From the NCBI GenBank assembly GCA_905372595.1, contig CAJPPS010000093.1:1-5931 (forward strand): a DNA stretch of 5,931 bases, in the 5' to 3' direction. Numbering within the stretch: position 1 is the first letter of the stretch; every line of letters starts with the position of its first letter. A model generated the notes under the pieces. It worked only from the letters and a program-made list of their open reading frames with translations. It did not search any database and had not been told where the DNA came from. Both the position numbers and the translations under genes were made by a program. Below, one piece after another: positions 1 through 5,931 of the stretch. Source of the DNA: an uncultured Capnocytophaga sp. (GTDB lineage Bacteria > Bacteroidota > Bacteroidia > Flavobacteriales > Flavobacteriaceae).

Positions 1-257
1 GGAATTGTCTTTAGGTAATCTGAAGTGAATTGACTTTGTTCTTTTACCCATTGAGCAGTTTCTGCACTTTTGTCATCTTCAAGCCATCGGTAGGGGTCAG
101 CTACCTTTGTGCCGAAGTAATCATCTTCTACCACTTCTTCTTTGGTAGGAGGGTAGTTGAATTCGTTTTTCATAGAATCGGTGTCTTTGGGCTTGGGATT
201 CTCTTGGCAAGCAGAAAGTGCTAGCAAGCAACCAAGCGGGATAAAAAAATGTCTCAT
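1..257 (-). CDS. Prolyl oligopeptidase family lipoprotein, second tandem copy (N-terminal part only, cut by window edge)
   Basis: The gene starts with the ATG whose complement is at 255-257 and stays open for 85 codons to the left edge, so only the N-terminus is visible. Residues 1-17 form a lipoprotein signal: a basic start (MRH), a hydrophobic core and the lipobox LSAC with Cys17 as the expected lipidated residue. A short polar linker follows, then the block VVEDDYFGTKVADPYRWLEDD (about residues 42-62), typical of the start of the S9A N-terminal propeller domain. A gapless hand alignment with the complete peptidase gene just upstream in transcription order gives 53 identical residues of 85, so this is a tandem paralogue. 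It begins 42 bases after that gene's stop codon; no terminator or clear promoter lies between, so co-transcription is likely. The catalytic domain lies outside the window, so activity cannot be judged and the gene could be broken further on. Inferred role: outer-membrane-anchored peptidase cutting short peptides after proline. Confidence 0.88.
   Translation of the reverse strand, partial: MRHFFIPLGCLLALSACQENPKPKDTDSMKNEFNYPPTKEEVVEDDYFGTKVADPYRWLEDDKSAETAQWVKEQSQFTSDYLKTI
238..257 (-). repeat. 20-base exact repeat at the start of the second peptidase copy
   Basis: These 20 bases, ending with the ATG of the left-edge peptidase gene, are identical to 2431-2450 at the start of the complete copy. 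They encode MRHFFIP. This is coding homology left by gene duplication, not a mobile repeat. A second exact 15-base match (72-86 and 2265-2279) encodes part of WLEDD. Confidence 0.85.
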
Positions 258-299
258 AAGTAGTATAATTAATTTGTTAGCATATTAGTATAAAAAGAA

Positions 300-2450
300 C
301 TATTTCTCGTTAGGGAGTTTCTTATATCCCATATTCCATAGAGAGAAAGATTGCCAATCCGCAATTTGGTCAATAATTTTGCTTACAGGAGTACCTGCTC
401 CGTGTCCTGCATTGGTCTCAATACGAATAAGTATGGGGTTCTTACAGGCTTGTTTGCTTTGTAATTGGGCTGCAAATTTAAAGCTATGAGCAGGAACAAC
501 ACGATCATCGTGATCTCCAGTAAAGACAAGAGTAGCAGGATAACAAGTTCCCTTTTTTACATTATGTACAGGAGAGTATTTGTACAAGTATTCAAACATC
601 TCTTTACTGTCATCAGAGGTACCATAATCATAAGCCCATCCAGCCCCTGAGGTAAATTTGTGATAACGAAGCATATCCATTACTCCTACATAAGGTAAGG
701 CTACTCGCATCAGATCAGGGCGCTGGGTCATTACAGCACCAATAAGTAAGCCTCCATTGGAACCTCCTTTGATAGCTAGTTTTTCCTTAGAAGTATAGTG
801 ATTGTCTACTAGATATTCAGCAGCAGCAATAAAGTCATCGAACACATTCTGCTTTTGGAATTTCGTACCCGCATCGTGCCATTTAGTGCCATATTCTCCT
901 CCACCACGGATATTAGCTACCGCAAAAACACCTCCATTGTTCATCCATACAGCATAAGGAATTGAGAACCAAGGAGTATAACTGATATTGAACCCTCCAT
1001 ATCCATAGAGAGTAGCAGGAGCAGTTCCATCCAGTGGAGTACCTTTTTTGTAGGTAATGATCATAGGAACTTTGGTTCCATCTTTGGAAGTATAGAATAC
1101 TTGCTTGGATTCAAAATCATTCGGATTAAAGTCTATTTTAGGAGCCCAGTAGAGTTCAGTTTTTCCTGTTTCTAAATCTAATTTATAGATGCTTAGAGGA
1201 GTATAGTAATTCTCAAAAGTAAAATATGTTTCTGTATCCTTTTCCTCAGCACTCTCTACGCTAGCTGTCCCTATAGATGGAAGCTTGATTTCTCTAAGAA
1301 ATTTCCCTTCAAAGTCATATTGTTTAATTTCGGAAATAGCGTCAATCATATACTGAGCAAAAATATAATTCCCTGCCACTACAGGGGTAAGTACATTTTC
1401 AGTTTCAGGAATAAGGTCTTTCCAGTGTTCAGGTGTAGGATTCTTAATATCAGTAACAACTACTTTTCCATTAGGTGCATTAAGGTTGGTTTGTAAGTAG
1501 AGCTTATCTCCCTTGATAGAAAGAACAAAAGTATCAGAGGAATAGTCGTTAAGGACAGTGATAAGAGGGCTATTAGGTTTTCTAAGGTCTTTGAGCCATA
1601 GTTTTCCTCCAGAAGTGGTTTCTTCTCCTCGGATAATCAAGTAATTCTCGTCATTCGATACATAACCACCTACATATCTATTTTTCTCTTCCGGAGTACC
1701 ACCAAAGATGAGCTTGTCTTCGCTCTGACGAGTGCCTATTTTATGGTAATAGAGTTTGTTTTGATCCGTTTTTTCAGAAAGTTCACTTCCTTTAGGTTTA
1801 TCATAGCTACAATAGTAAAAACCTTCATTTTTGTACCAAAAACCTCCTGAATACTTAATATTGACAATGGTATCTCCTATCTGCTCTTTGGTTTTAGTGT
1901 CAAGAACAATTGCTTTTCGCCAGTCACTTCCTCCTTCAGAAATGAGATAACATACCATAGAACCATCTTTGGTAAAATTCACTCCTGCAAGAGAAGTAGT
2001 CCCATCGGAAGCAAATGTATTGGGGTCTAGAAAAACTTCCTCTTTACCCTCTTTGTTCTTTCGGTAGAGGACATCTTGGTCTTGTAAGCCGTTATTTTTG
2101 TAATAATAAGTATCCTCTCCTATATCAAAAGGGGCTGTAAGTTGTTCGTGGTTCCAGAGCTTTTCTGCTTGTGCTTTTATTTGATTGCGATAAGGGATAG
2201 AATGAAGGTATCCAAAGGTAACTTCATTCTGAGCTTTTACCCAGCTCTCTGTTTCAGGACTCTGGTCATCTTCAAGCCAACGATAAGGATCGCTTACTTT
2301 TATTCCAAAATAGTCATCTTCTACTACTTTTTGTTGGGTTTGTGGATAGGAGAGCTTTTCCCAAGCTTCTTGAGCTTCTTCTTTCTTAGGATTGTCCTGA
2401 CAGGCAGAGAGGGCAAGCAGGCAACCTATAGGGATAAAAAAATGTCTCAT
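300..2450 (-). CDS. Prolyl oligopeptidase (serine peptidase family S9A), predicted lipoprotein
   Basis: This 716-residue protein is a complete prolyl endopeptidase, which cleaves short peptides on the carboxyl side of proline. Its length fits the family (about 700-720). Residues 1-17 are a lipoprotein signal with lipobox LSAC and Cys17. About residues 40-450 match the beta-propeller that gates access, beginning with VVEDDYFG and DPYRWLEDD. The alpha/beta-hydrolase domain holds YGYGGFN with Tyr484 (equivalent to oxyanion Tyr473 of pig POP), GGSNGG with nucleophile Ser564, DHDDRVVP with Asp648, and AGHGAG with His683, so the triad is intact. The ATG at 2450 is preferred over an upstream in-frame TTG at 2462 because it puts the signal at the N-terminus and matches the start of the paralogue. 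The lipid anchor implies an envelope location, unlike cytosolic animal POP; family members in flavobacteria are known to be exported. It follows rodA after 183 bases and has its own candidate promoter. The precise substrates are unknown. Confidence 0.95.
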   Translation of the reverse strand: MRHFFIPIGCLLALSACQDNPKKEEAQEAWEKLSYPQTQQKVVEDDYFGIKVSDPYRWLEDDQSPETESWVKAQNEVTFGYLHSIPYRNQIKAQAEKLWNHEQLTAPFDIGEDTYYYKNNGLQDQDVLYRKNKEGKEEVFLDPNTFASDGTTSLAGVNFTKDGSMVCYLISEGGSDWRKAIVLDTKTKEQIGDTIVNIKYSGGFWYKNEGFYYCSYDKPKGSELSEKTDQNKLYYHKIGTRQSEDKLIFGGTPEEKNRYVGGYVSNDENYLIIRGEETTSGGKLWLKDLRKPNSPLITVLNDYSSDTFVLSIKGDKLYLQTNLNAPNGKVVVTDIKNPTPEHWKDLIPETENVLTPVVAGNYIFAQYMIDAISEIKQYDFEGKFLREIKLPSIGTASVESAEEKDTETYFTFENYYTPLSIYKLDLETGKTELYWAPKIDFNPNDFESKQVFYTSKDGTKVPMIITYKKGTPLDGTAPATLYGYGGFNISYTPWFSIPYAVWMNNGGVFAVANIRGGGEYGTKWHDAGTKFQKQNVFDDFIAAAEYLVDNHYTSKEKLAIKGGSNGGLLIGAVMTQRPDLMRVALPYVGVMDMLRYHKFTSGAGWAYDYGTSDDSKEMFEYLYKYSPVHNVKKGTCYPATLVFTGDHDDRVVPAHSFKFAAQLQSKQACKNPILIRIETNAGHGAGTPVSKIIDQIADWQSFSLWNMGYKKLPNEK
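2431..2450 (-). repeat. 20-base exact repeat at the start of the first peptidase copy
   Basis: This is the partner of 238-257. The match breaks off just upstream of the ATG, so the two genes share coding sequence but not their leaders. Confidence 0.85.
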
Positions 2451-2551
2451 AGATATAACCAATTAGATATTTTATGTGCATTTCAGTACCCATACCTTGC
2501 CCTCGAGATATTTTCAGAAAAATATTCTTACAGACAAAGTATGTCATTAGT

Positions 2552-2574
2552 AAGTGAAAAATATTATTTCACTT
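2552..2574 (-). promoter_or_regulatory. Inverted repeat at the start of the peptidase leader
   Basis: Perfect 8-base arms (AAGTGAAA/TTTCACTT) flank a 7-base AT-only centre. The repeat starts 13 bases downstream of the candidate -7 element at 2587-2594, so it would lie at about the first 30 bases of the transcript. It could be a stem-loop in the message leader or a dimeric operator. There is no T-run behind it on the minus strand, which argues against a terminator. Function is unknown. Confidence 0.35.
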
Positions 2575-2586
2575 GTTATAATAATA

Positions 2587-2594
2587 CAAACATA
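2587..2594 (-). promoter_or_regulatory. Candidate -7 promoter element for the prolyl oligopeptidase pair
   Basis: On the minus strand the site reads TATGTTTG, a full match to the Bacteroidota -7 consensus TAnnTTTG. It lies 136 bases upstream of the first oligopeptidase ATG at 2450, so the message would carry a leader of roughly 130 bases. No good -33 TTG is seen at the usual distance. Its place between rodA and the peptidase gene suggests that the peptidase genes form a unit separate from mrdA-rodA. Confidence 0.4.
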
Positions 2595-2607
2595 CGAATT
2601 TTTTCTG

Positions 2608-2632
2608 AAAACACCTAAAAAAAATGTGTTTT
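2608..2632 (-). terminator. Weak hairpin just after rodA, possible terminator
   Basis: An inverted repeat with 7-base arms (2608-2614 and 2626-2632, AAAACAC/GTGTTTT) and an 11-base loop begins directly behind the rodA stop codon. On the minus strand the T-run lies in the loop rather than after the stem, so it is not a textbook intrinsic terminator. In the opposite direction the stem is followed by a T-run, but no plus-strand gene is present to need it. It may slow transcription or protect the 3' end. Confidence 0.25.
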
Positions 2633-2633
2633 T

Positions 2634-3899
2634 TTAATGTTTTTCTTTATTCATTGCTAATCTTAGAAAAATAAATAGAAGCATAGTAAATCCCCATAGC
2701 CCTGATCCTCCATAACTAAAGAAAGGGAGAGGAATCCCTACAGTAGGCATAATTCCTATAACCATACTGATATTAACAAAGAAATGCACAAAGAAGATAG
2801 AGGCTACACAATAGCCATAGATACGATAGAATTTGCTTTTTTGAATCTCTGCTAAGTACCATATCCTTAAGCAAAGAATGGCAAAAAGTAAGGTTACCAA
2901 CGAGGTTCCGTAGAATCCCCATTCCTCTCCTAAAGTAGTAAATATATAGTCGGTATGTTGTTCAGGAACAAAATTTCCTTTGGTAAGAGTTCCCTCAAGG
3001 AATCCTTTTCCAGAGAGACCTCCAGAGGAAATAGCTGATTCGGCTTGGAGAGTGTTATAGGCAACGGTTTGTCGAAGTGTTTGGCTATCAGTGATTTCGT
3101 TTTCTAATCTTAACCAAAGACTGAATCGGTCTCGGTGATGCTGTTTGAAGACTTTATAGAAGACAAAATTAGCAGAAAAAGCAGTAATAATACAAATAAT
3201 AACCAGAAGAATCATATTCTTATAAGGAATATGTCCCTTACGTTTTTTTACCCAATATCCGAAAACAAGTGTTAGGAAAATAAAGGAAGTAATGGTATTT
3301 CCTATTCCGAACTTTAAAGTAGAGAGAAATACTCCAAGGAATAAAAGTAAGAGGAAAACAAAGGAAGTACTCATCCCTTCTCGTGTGAGGGCAAAGATAA
3401 AAGAACCATATACAAGAGTGCTACCAGGGTCTGGCTGTAGAATGATTAAAGCACAAGGAATTAGGATAATGAGCAGGGTGTAGAGTAAGTCTTTGAAATG
3501 CCGAATATCAGTTTGTAAATAACTCAGATGCTTTGCAAAAAGAATGGCAGTAGCTGTTTTGGCAAATTCCGCAGGCTGTAGAGTAATGGGACCTATTGCA
3601 TACCAAGCCTTGGCACCATTGATTGTTTTCCCAAAGATAAGTACTCCCGCAAGAAGAAGCATAGCAATGAAGTAAAAAACTTCGGCTGAATTTTCATAAA
3701 AACGAGGTTCTATAGCTAAGATAAATAAGATAAAAATCAGACTGGTACTGATGAAAAACAGCTGCTTAGTAGCGTGCTGAGAGAAGTCTAATAGATGTGT
3801 TGTTTCAGGATTATAACCTGTCGCATAGATACACATCCAACCAATTCCTACTAAGGAAAAATATAATAGTACACAAATCCAGTCTAAGTGTTTCAGCAT
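2634..3899 (-). CDS. rodA: Rod shape-determining protein RodA (SEDS peptidoglycan glycosyltransferase)
   Basis: This 421-residue, very hydrophobic protein belongs to the SEDS family (RodA/FtsW), multi-pass inner-membrane polymerases that join lipid II into glycan strands. Visible family motifs are NGAKAWY (94-100), LQPAEFAK (107-114), LQPDPGS in the middle, VPEQHTDYIF with Asp317 at the position of the essential catalytic Asp in the large outer loop, GEEWG just after it, and GIPLPFFSYGGSG (388-400) near the C-terminus. The protein is about 50 residues longer than E. coli RodA. RodA is chosen over FtsW because the gene sits 8 bases behind the PBP2 gene, its dedicated transpeptidase partner; the two proteins work as a complex in side-wall synthesis. 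The spacing implies co-transcription and coupled translation with mrdA. No Shine-Dalgarno sequence precedes the ATG. All key motifs are present, with no sign of damage. Confidence 0.95.
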   Translation of the reverse strand: MLKHLDWICVLLYFSLVGIGWMCIYATGYNPETTHLLDFSQHATKQLFFISTSLIFILFILAIEPRFYENSAEVFYFIAMLLLAGVLIFGKTINGAKAWYAIGPITLQPAEFAKTATAILFAKHLSYLQTDIRHFKDLLYTLLIILIPCALIILQPDPGSTLVYGSFIFALTREGMSTSFVFLLLLFLGVFLSTLKFGIGNTITSFIFLTLVFGYWVKKRKGHIPYKNMILLVIICIITAFSANFVFYKVFKQHHRDRFSLWLRLENEITDSQTLRQTVAYNTLQAESAISSGGLSGKGFLEGTLTKGNFVPEQHTDYIFTTLGEEWGFYGTSLVTLLFAILCLRIWYLAEIQKSKFYRIYGYCVASIFFVHFFVNISMVIGIMPTVGIPLPFFSYGGSGLWGFTMLLFIFLRLAMNKEKH

Positions 3900-3907
3900 A
3901 GAGAATC

Positions 3908-5773
3908 TTATTTGTTAATAGAGAAAGGACGACCAGAATAAGGTTTAGCATATTCCTCTTCTAGGCTTTTCTCAAGCATTGTCTTTTCTAGGTCTTTTCG
4001 TTTGATATTGTTAGTTAGATATTTTTCAATCATCAGTGAGCAGATAGGTCCAGCAATACGTGCTCCAAAGTATCCATTTTCTACAATTACCACAATAGCA
4101 ATCTTAGGATCCTCTACAGGAGCTAATGCCATAAAGATAGAATGGTCAGTCAGTTGCATTCTTTTTCCATTGATACGGACATAGTTCTCAGCAGTTCCTG
4201 TTTTGGCAGCTACACTGATGCTATCTATCTGAGTTCCACGTGCAGTTCCCCCTGTATAAGCCATATGCATCCCTTGTAGAATTGCATCGAAATATTTAGG
4301 GTCAATATGAGTTTGTTTAGCTTCCGTAAATTGGGAAAAAGGAGTTGTTTTTCCATCAATTTTTCTAACAATATGTGGTGTATAGAAGTAGCCTTTGTTA
4401 GCGATAGCGGCTACACCATTGGCAAGCTGTAAGGGAGTTACTAATACTTCTCCCTGCCCGATTCCATTGGAGATATTATAGGTAGCAGCCCAAGCATTTT
4501 CTCCATATTGTTTGTTATAGAAAGCCGCATCGGGAATATATCCTTTTCTACCAATAGGGAAATCACTACCTAGGAATGTTCCAAACCCAAAACTCTTTAA
4601 GTCCTCATTCCAAGCAGTAATTCCTTGAGAAGGAGATTTGTATTTTTCAATAATTTTACGGTATTCAACGGCAAAATAGGCATTACAGGAATTGGCAATA
4701 GCGTGAGCCATATCCAGAGGAGAAGCGTGATGGTGGCACTTCATTGTACGGGAACCATAATGATAGCCACCACTACAGGACACAAGGCTTTGAGGAGTCA
4801 TTACCCCTTCTTTTAAGCCTAGAAGAGCAGTAAAGGGCTTGAAAGTAGAACCTGGAGGGTATTCTGCTAATAAGGCTCTATCGAATAATGGTTTGGCAAT
4901 GGAGTCATTATATAGAAGTGTGTAATTTTCAGAACGTTTTCTTCCTACTAATAAGTTTGGGTCATAGGATGGAGCAGAAACCAGTGCGAGGATTTCACCC
5001 GTTTTAGGTTCAATGGCTACAATACTTCCTCGCTTGCATTCCATTAGCATCTCTCCATAGGTTTGTAGTCCTTCATCAAGGGTCAGTTCTAAGGATTTTC
5101 CGGCAATGGGAAGTGTATCATAAATACCATTCTTATAGGAACCAATTACTCGATTGTATTTGTCTTTTTGTAGGTATCTTACTCCTTTTTTTCCTCTTAG
5201 GAAATCCTCATATTGTTTTTCAACTCCTTGTCTTCCTATAATTTCTCCTGCTAGGTAGTAAGGGTTGTTCTTGAGTTCCCAGTCATTCACTTCACTGATG
5301 TACCCCAATACATTGGCACCACTGAAAGTTTCATAATGGCGTAATGAACGCTTCTGAACGAAGAATCCTGGGTATTTTCGTAATTTTTCTTGTAAAGGAG
5401 CAAATTCTTCCTTAGATAGCTGGCTTACAAAAACCGAAGGCTTACGGGGGGAATAATTCTTTGCTTTTTCAAAATTGGTAAGAAATTGCTCTTTGCTAAT
5501 ATTTACCATATTGCAAAACTCCAGAGTATCCATAGCCTTTACTTCACGAGGAACAATCATAATGTCATAAGCAGACTGATTGGTTACCAGTAGTTTTCCG
5601 TTACGATCATATATATATCCTCTTTGAGGATAATCATAGGCTACTTCTATCGCTATATCACTCGCAATACTGTCTTTACTTTGCTCTTTTACAATAATTT
5701 GCAAGTAAAAGAGCCTTGCTAGTAAGGAAAAGGTTGCTATGGTAATAATTAGTGGAAGAAATAGTTTTTTCAT
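3908..5773 (-). CDS. mrdA: Penicillin-binding protein 2 (elongasome D,D-transpeptidase)
   Basis: This 621-residue class B PBP cross-links peptidoglycan during cell elongation and is a beta-lactam target. Residues about 4-26 form the single N-terminal membrane anchor; the rest lies in the periplasm. PQRGYIYDRNG (49-59) opens the pedestal domain, which carries the contacts that activate RodA. The transpeptidase domain (about 255-580) has all three active-site motifs: STFK with acyl-enzyme Ser309 and Lys312, SCN at 362-364, and KTG starting at Lys524. The ATG at 5773 is chosen over the in-frame ATG at 5848 because the extra 25 residues would put a polar, basic stretch ahead of the anchor, and because a good -7 promoter element lies between the two starts. 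A Cys333, Cys346, His347-349, Cys363 cluster surrounds the SxN motif and may bind metal. rodA follows after 8 bases. PBP3/FtsI is less likely given the rodA neighbour. Confidence 0.95.
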   Translation of the reverse strand: MKKLFLPLIITIATFSLLARLFYLQIIVKEQSKDSIASDIAIEVAYDYPQRGYIYDRNGKLLVTNQSAYDIMIVPREVKAMDTLEFCNMVNISKEQFLTNFEKAKNYSPRKPSVFVSQLSKEEFAPLQEKLRKYPGFFVQKRSLRHYETFSGANVLGYISEVNDWELKNNPYYLAGEIIGRQGVEKQYEDFLRGKKGVRYLQKDKYNRVIGSYKNGIYDTLPIAGKSLELTLDEGLQTYGEMLMECKRGSIVAIEPKTGEILALVSAPSYDPNLLVGRKRSENYTLLYNDSIAKPLFDRALLAEYPPGSTFKPFTALLGLKEGVMTPQSLVSCSGGYHYGSRTMKCHHHASPLDMAHAIANSCNAYFAVEYRKIIEKYKSPSQGITAWNEDLKSFGFGTFLGSDFPIGRKGYIPDAAFYNKQYGENAWAATYNISNGIGQGEVLVTPLQLANGVAAIANKGYFYTPHIVRKIDGKTTPFSQFTEAKQTHIDPKYFDAILQGMHMAYTGGTARGTQIDSISVAAKTGTAENYVRINGKRMQLTDHSIFMALAPVEDPKIAIVVIVENGYFGARIAGPICSLMIEKYLTNNIKRKDLEKTMLEKSLEEEYAKPYSGRPFSINK

Positions 5774-5931
5774 TATTGAAAGAGACTGTTTTTGTCGAGG
5801 CAAAAATACATAATAATATTTGAATAAAGCTATTTTTTTGCAAAACATTTGCGAAATTAGATGAGATTACAAAAAATGGCATTATATTTGATAGGGCTTT
5901 TTATATAACACACAAAAGGTTTTATTAAAAG
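5774..5931. other. Gene-free region upstream of mrdA
   Basis: These 158 bases are AT-rich and hold no credible gene on either strand. The minus-strand frames that run in from the right edge stop within about 75 bases, with no recognisable protein end. In many Bacteroidota mreB, mreC and mreD lie upstream of mrdA; none is visible here, so the neighbour beyond the edge is unknown. The only feature supported is the -7 element at 5801-5808. Confidence 0.6.
5801..5808 (-). promoter_or_regulatory. Candidate -7 promoter element for mrdA-rodA
   Basis: Read on the minus strand this is TATTTTTG followed by C, a full match to the Bacteroidota -7 consensus TAnnTTTG. It ends 27 bases before the mrdA ATG at 5773, so transcription would begin roughly 20 bases ahead of the gene. 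No clear TTG is seen at the usual -33 spacing, which lowers confidence. If real, it excludes the upstream ATG at 5848 as the start of translation. Confidence 0.5.

Noticed and set aside
30..224. Plus-strand open frame of 64 codons
   Set aside because: It lies entirely opposite the left-edge peptidase gene and resembles the plus-strand frame opposite the other copy only because the real genes are paralogues.
258..299. Possible separate promoter or terminator between the two peptidase genes
   Set aside because: The 42 bases contain no TAnnTTTG element and no stem followed by a T-run; read-through from the upstream gene is simpler.
2142..2618. Plus-strand open frame of 158 codons spanning the peptidase 5' end and the intergenic gap
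   Set aside because: More than half is antisense to the peptidase N-terminus, the remainder is AT-rich gap sequence containing the inverted repeat, and the protein shows no recognisable family or sensible architecture.
5842..5854. Short inverted repeat GCAAA-TGT-TTTGC upstream of mrdA
   Set aside because: Five-base arms in AT-rich DNA are expected by chance and it has no clear position relative to the promoter element.
5676..5882. Minus-strand open frame of 68 codons overlapping the start of mrdA in another frame
   Set aside because: It overlaps the well-supported membrane anchor coding region of mrdA and its translation is low-complexity with no known features.
5857..5931. Short minus-strand frames open to the right edge, possibly the tail of an upstream gene such as mreD
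   Set aside because: Only about 15 to 24 codons are visible before a stop and nothing in them is recognisable, so no gene can be supported.

Overview
The window looks like a chromosomal piece of a Bacteroidota genome, most likely from the class Flavobacteriia. A Capnocytophaga-like organism would fit but cannot be proven from this sequence. The base composition is AT-rich and there are no Shine-Dalgarno sequences ahead of the starts. Two sites match the Bacteroidota -7 promoter element (TAnnTTTG). The cell-wall pair mrdA-rodA and the lipoprotein prolyl oligopeptidases have the look of that group.

All supported genes lie on the minus strand and are transcribed from right to left. From right to left the layout is: (1) 158 bases of gene-free DNA with a likely promoter (5774-5931); (2) mrdA, a class B penicillin-binding protein 2 (3908-5773); (3) rodA, a SEDS glycan polymerase, only 8 bases downstream (2634-3899); (4) a 183-base gap with a weak hairpin after rodA, a candidate promoter and a second hairpin (2451-2633); (5) a complete prolyl oligopeptidase of family S9A with a lipoprotein signal (300-2450); (6) after 42 bases, the first 85 codons of a second, closely related prolyl oligopeptidase lipoprotein, cut by the left edge (1-257).

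Functionally there are two units. PBP2 and RodA form the transpeptidase/glycosyltransferase core of the elongasome, which builds lateral-wall peptidoglycan in rod-shaped cells. The two oligopeptidases are envelope-anchored serine peptidases predicted to cleave short peptides after proline. They arose by tandem duplication and are probably co-transcribed.

I see no mobile element, CRISPR array, RNA gene or unknown multi-gene system. Points worth a second look are the tandem peptidase duplication with its unusually well-kept signal peptide, a Cys/Cys/His/Cys cluster in PBP2 that looks like a metal site, and the promoter-plus-hairpin arrangement ahead of the peptidase genes.
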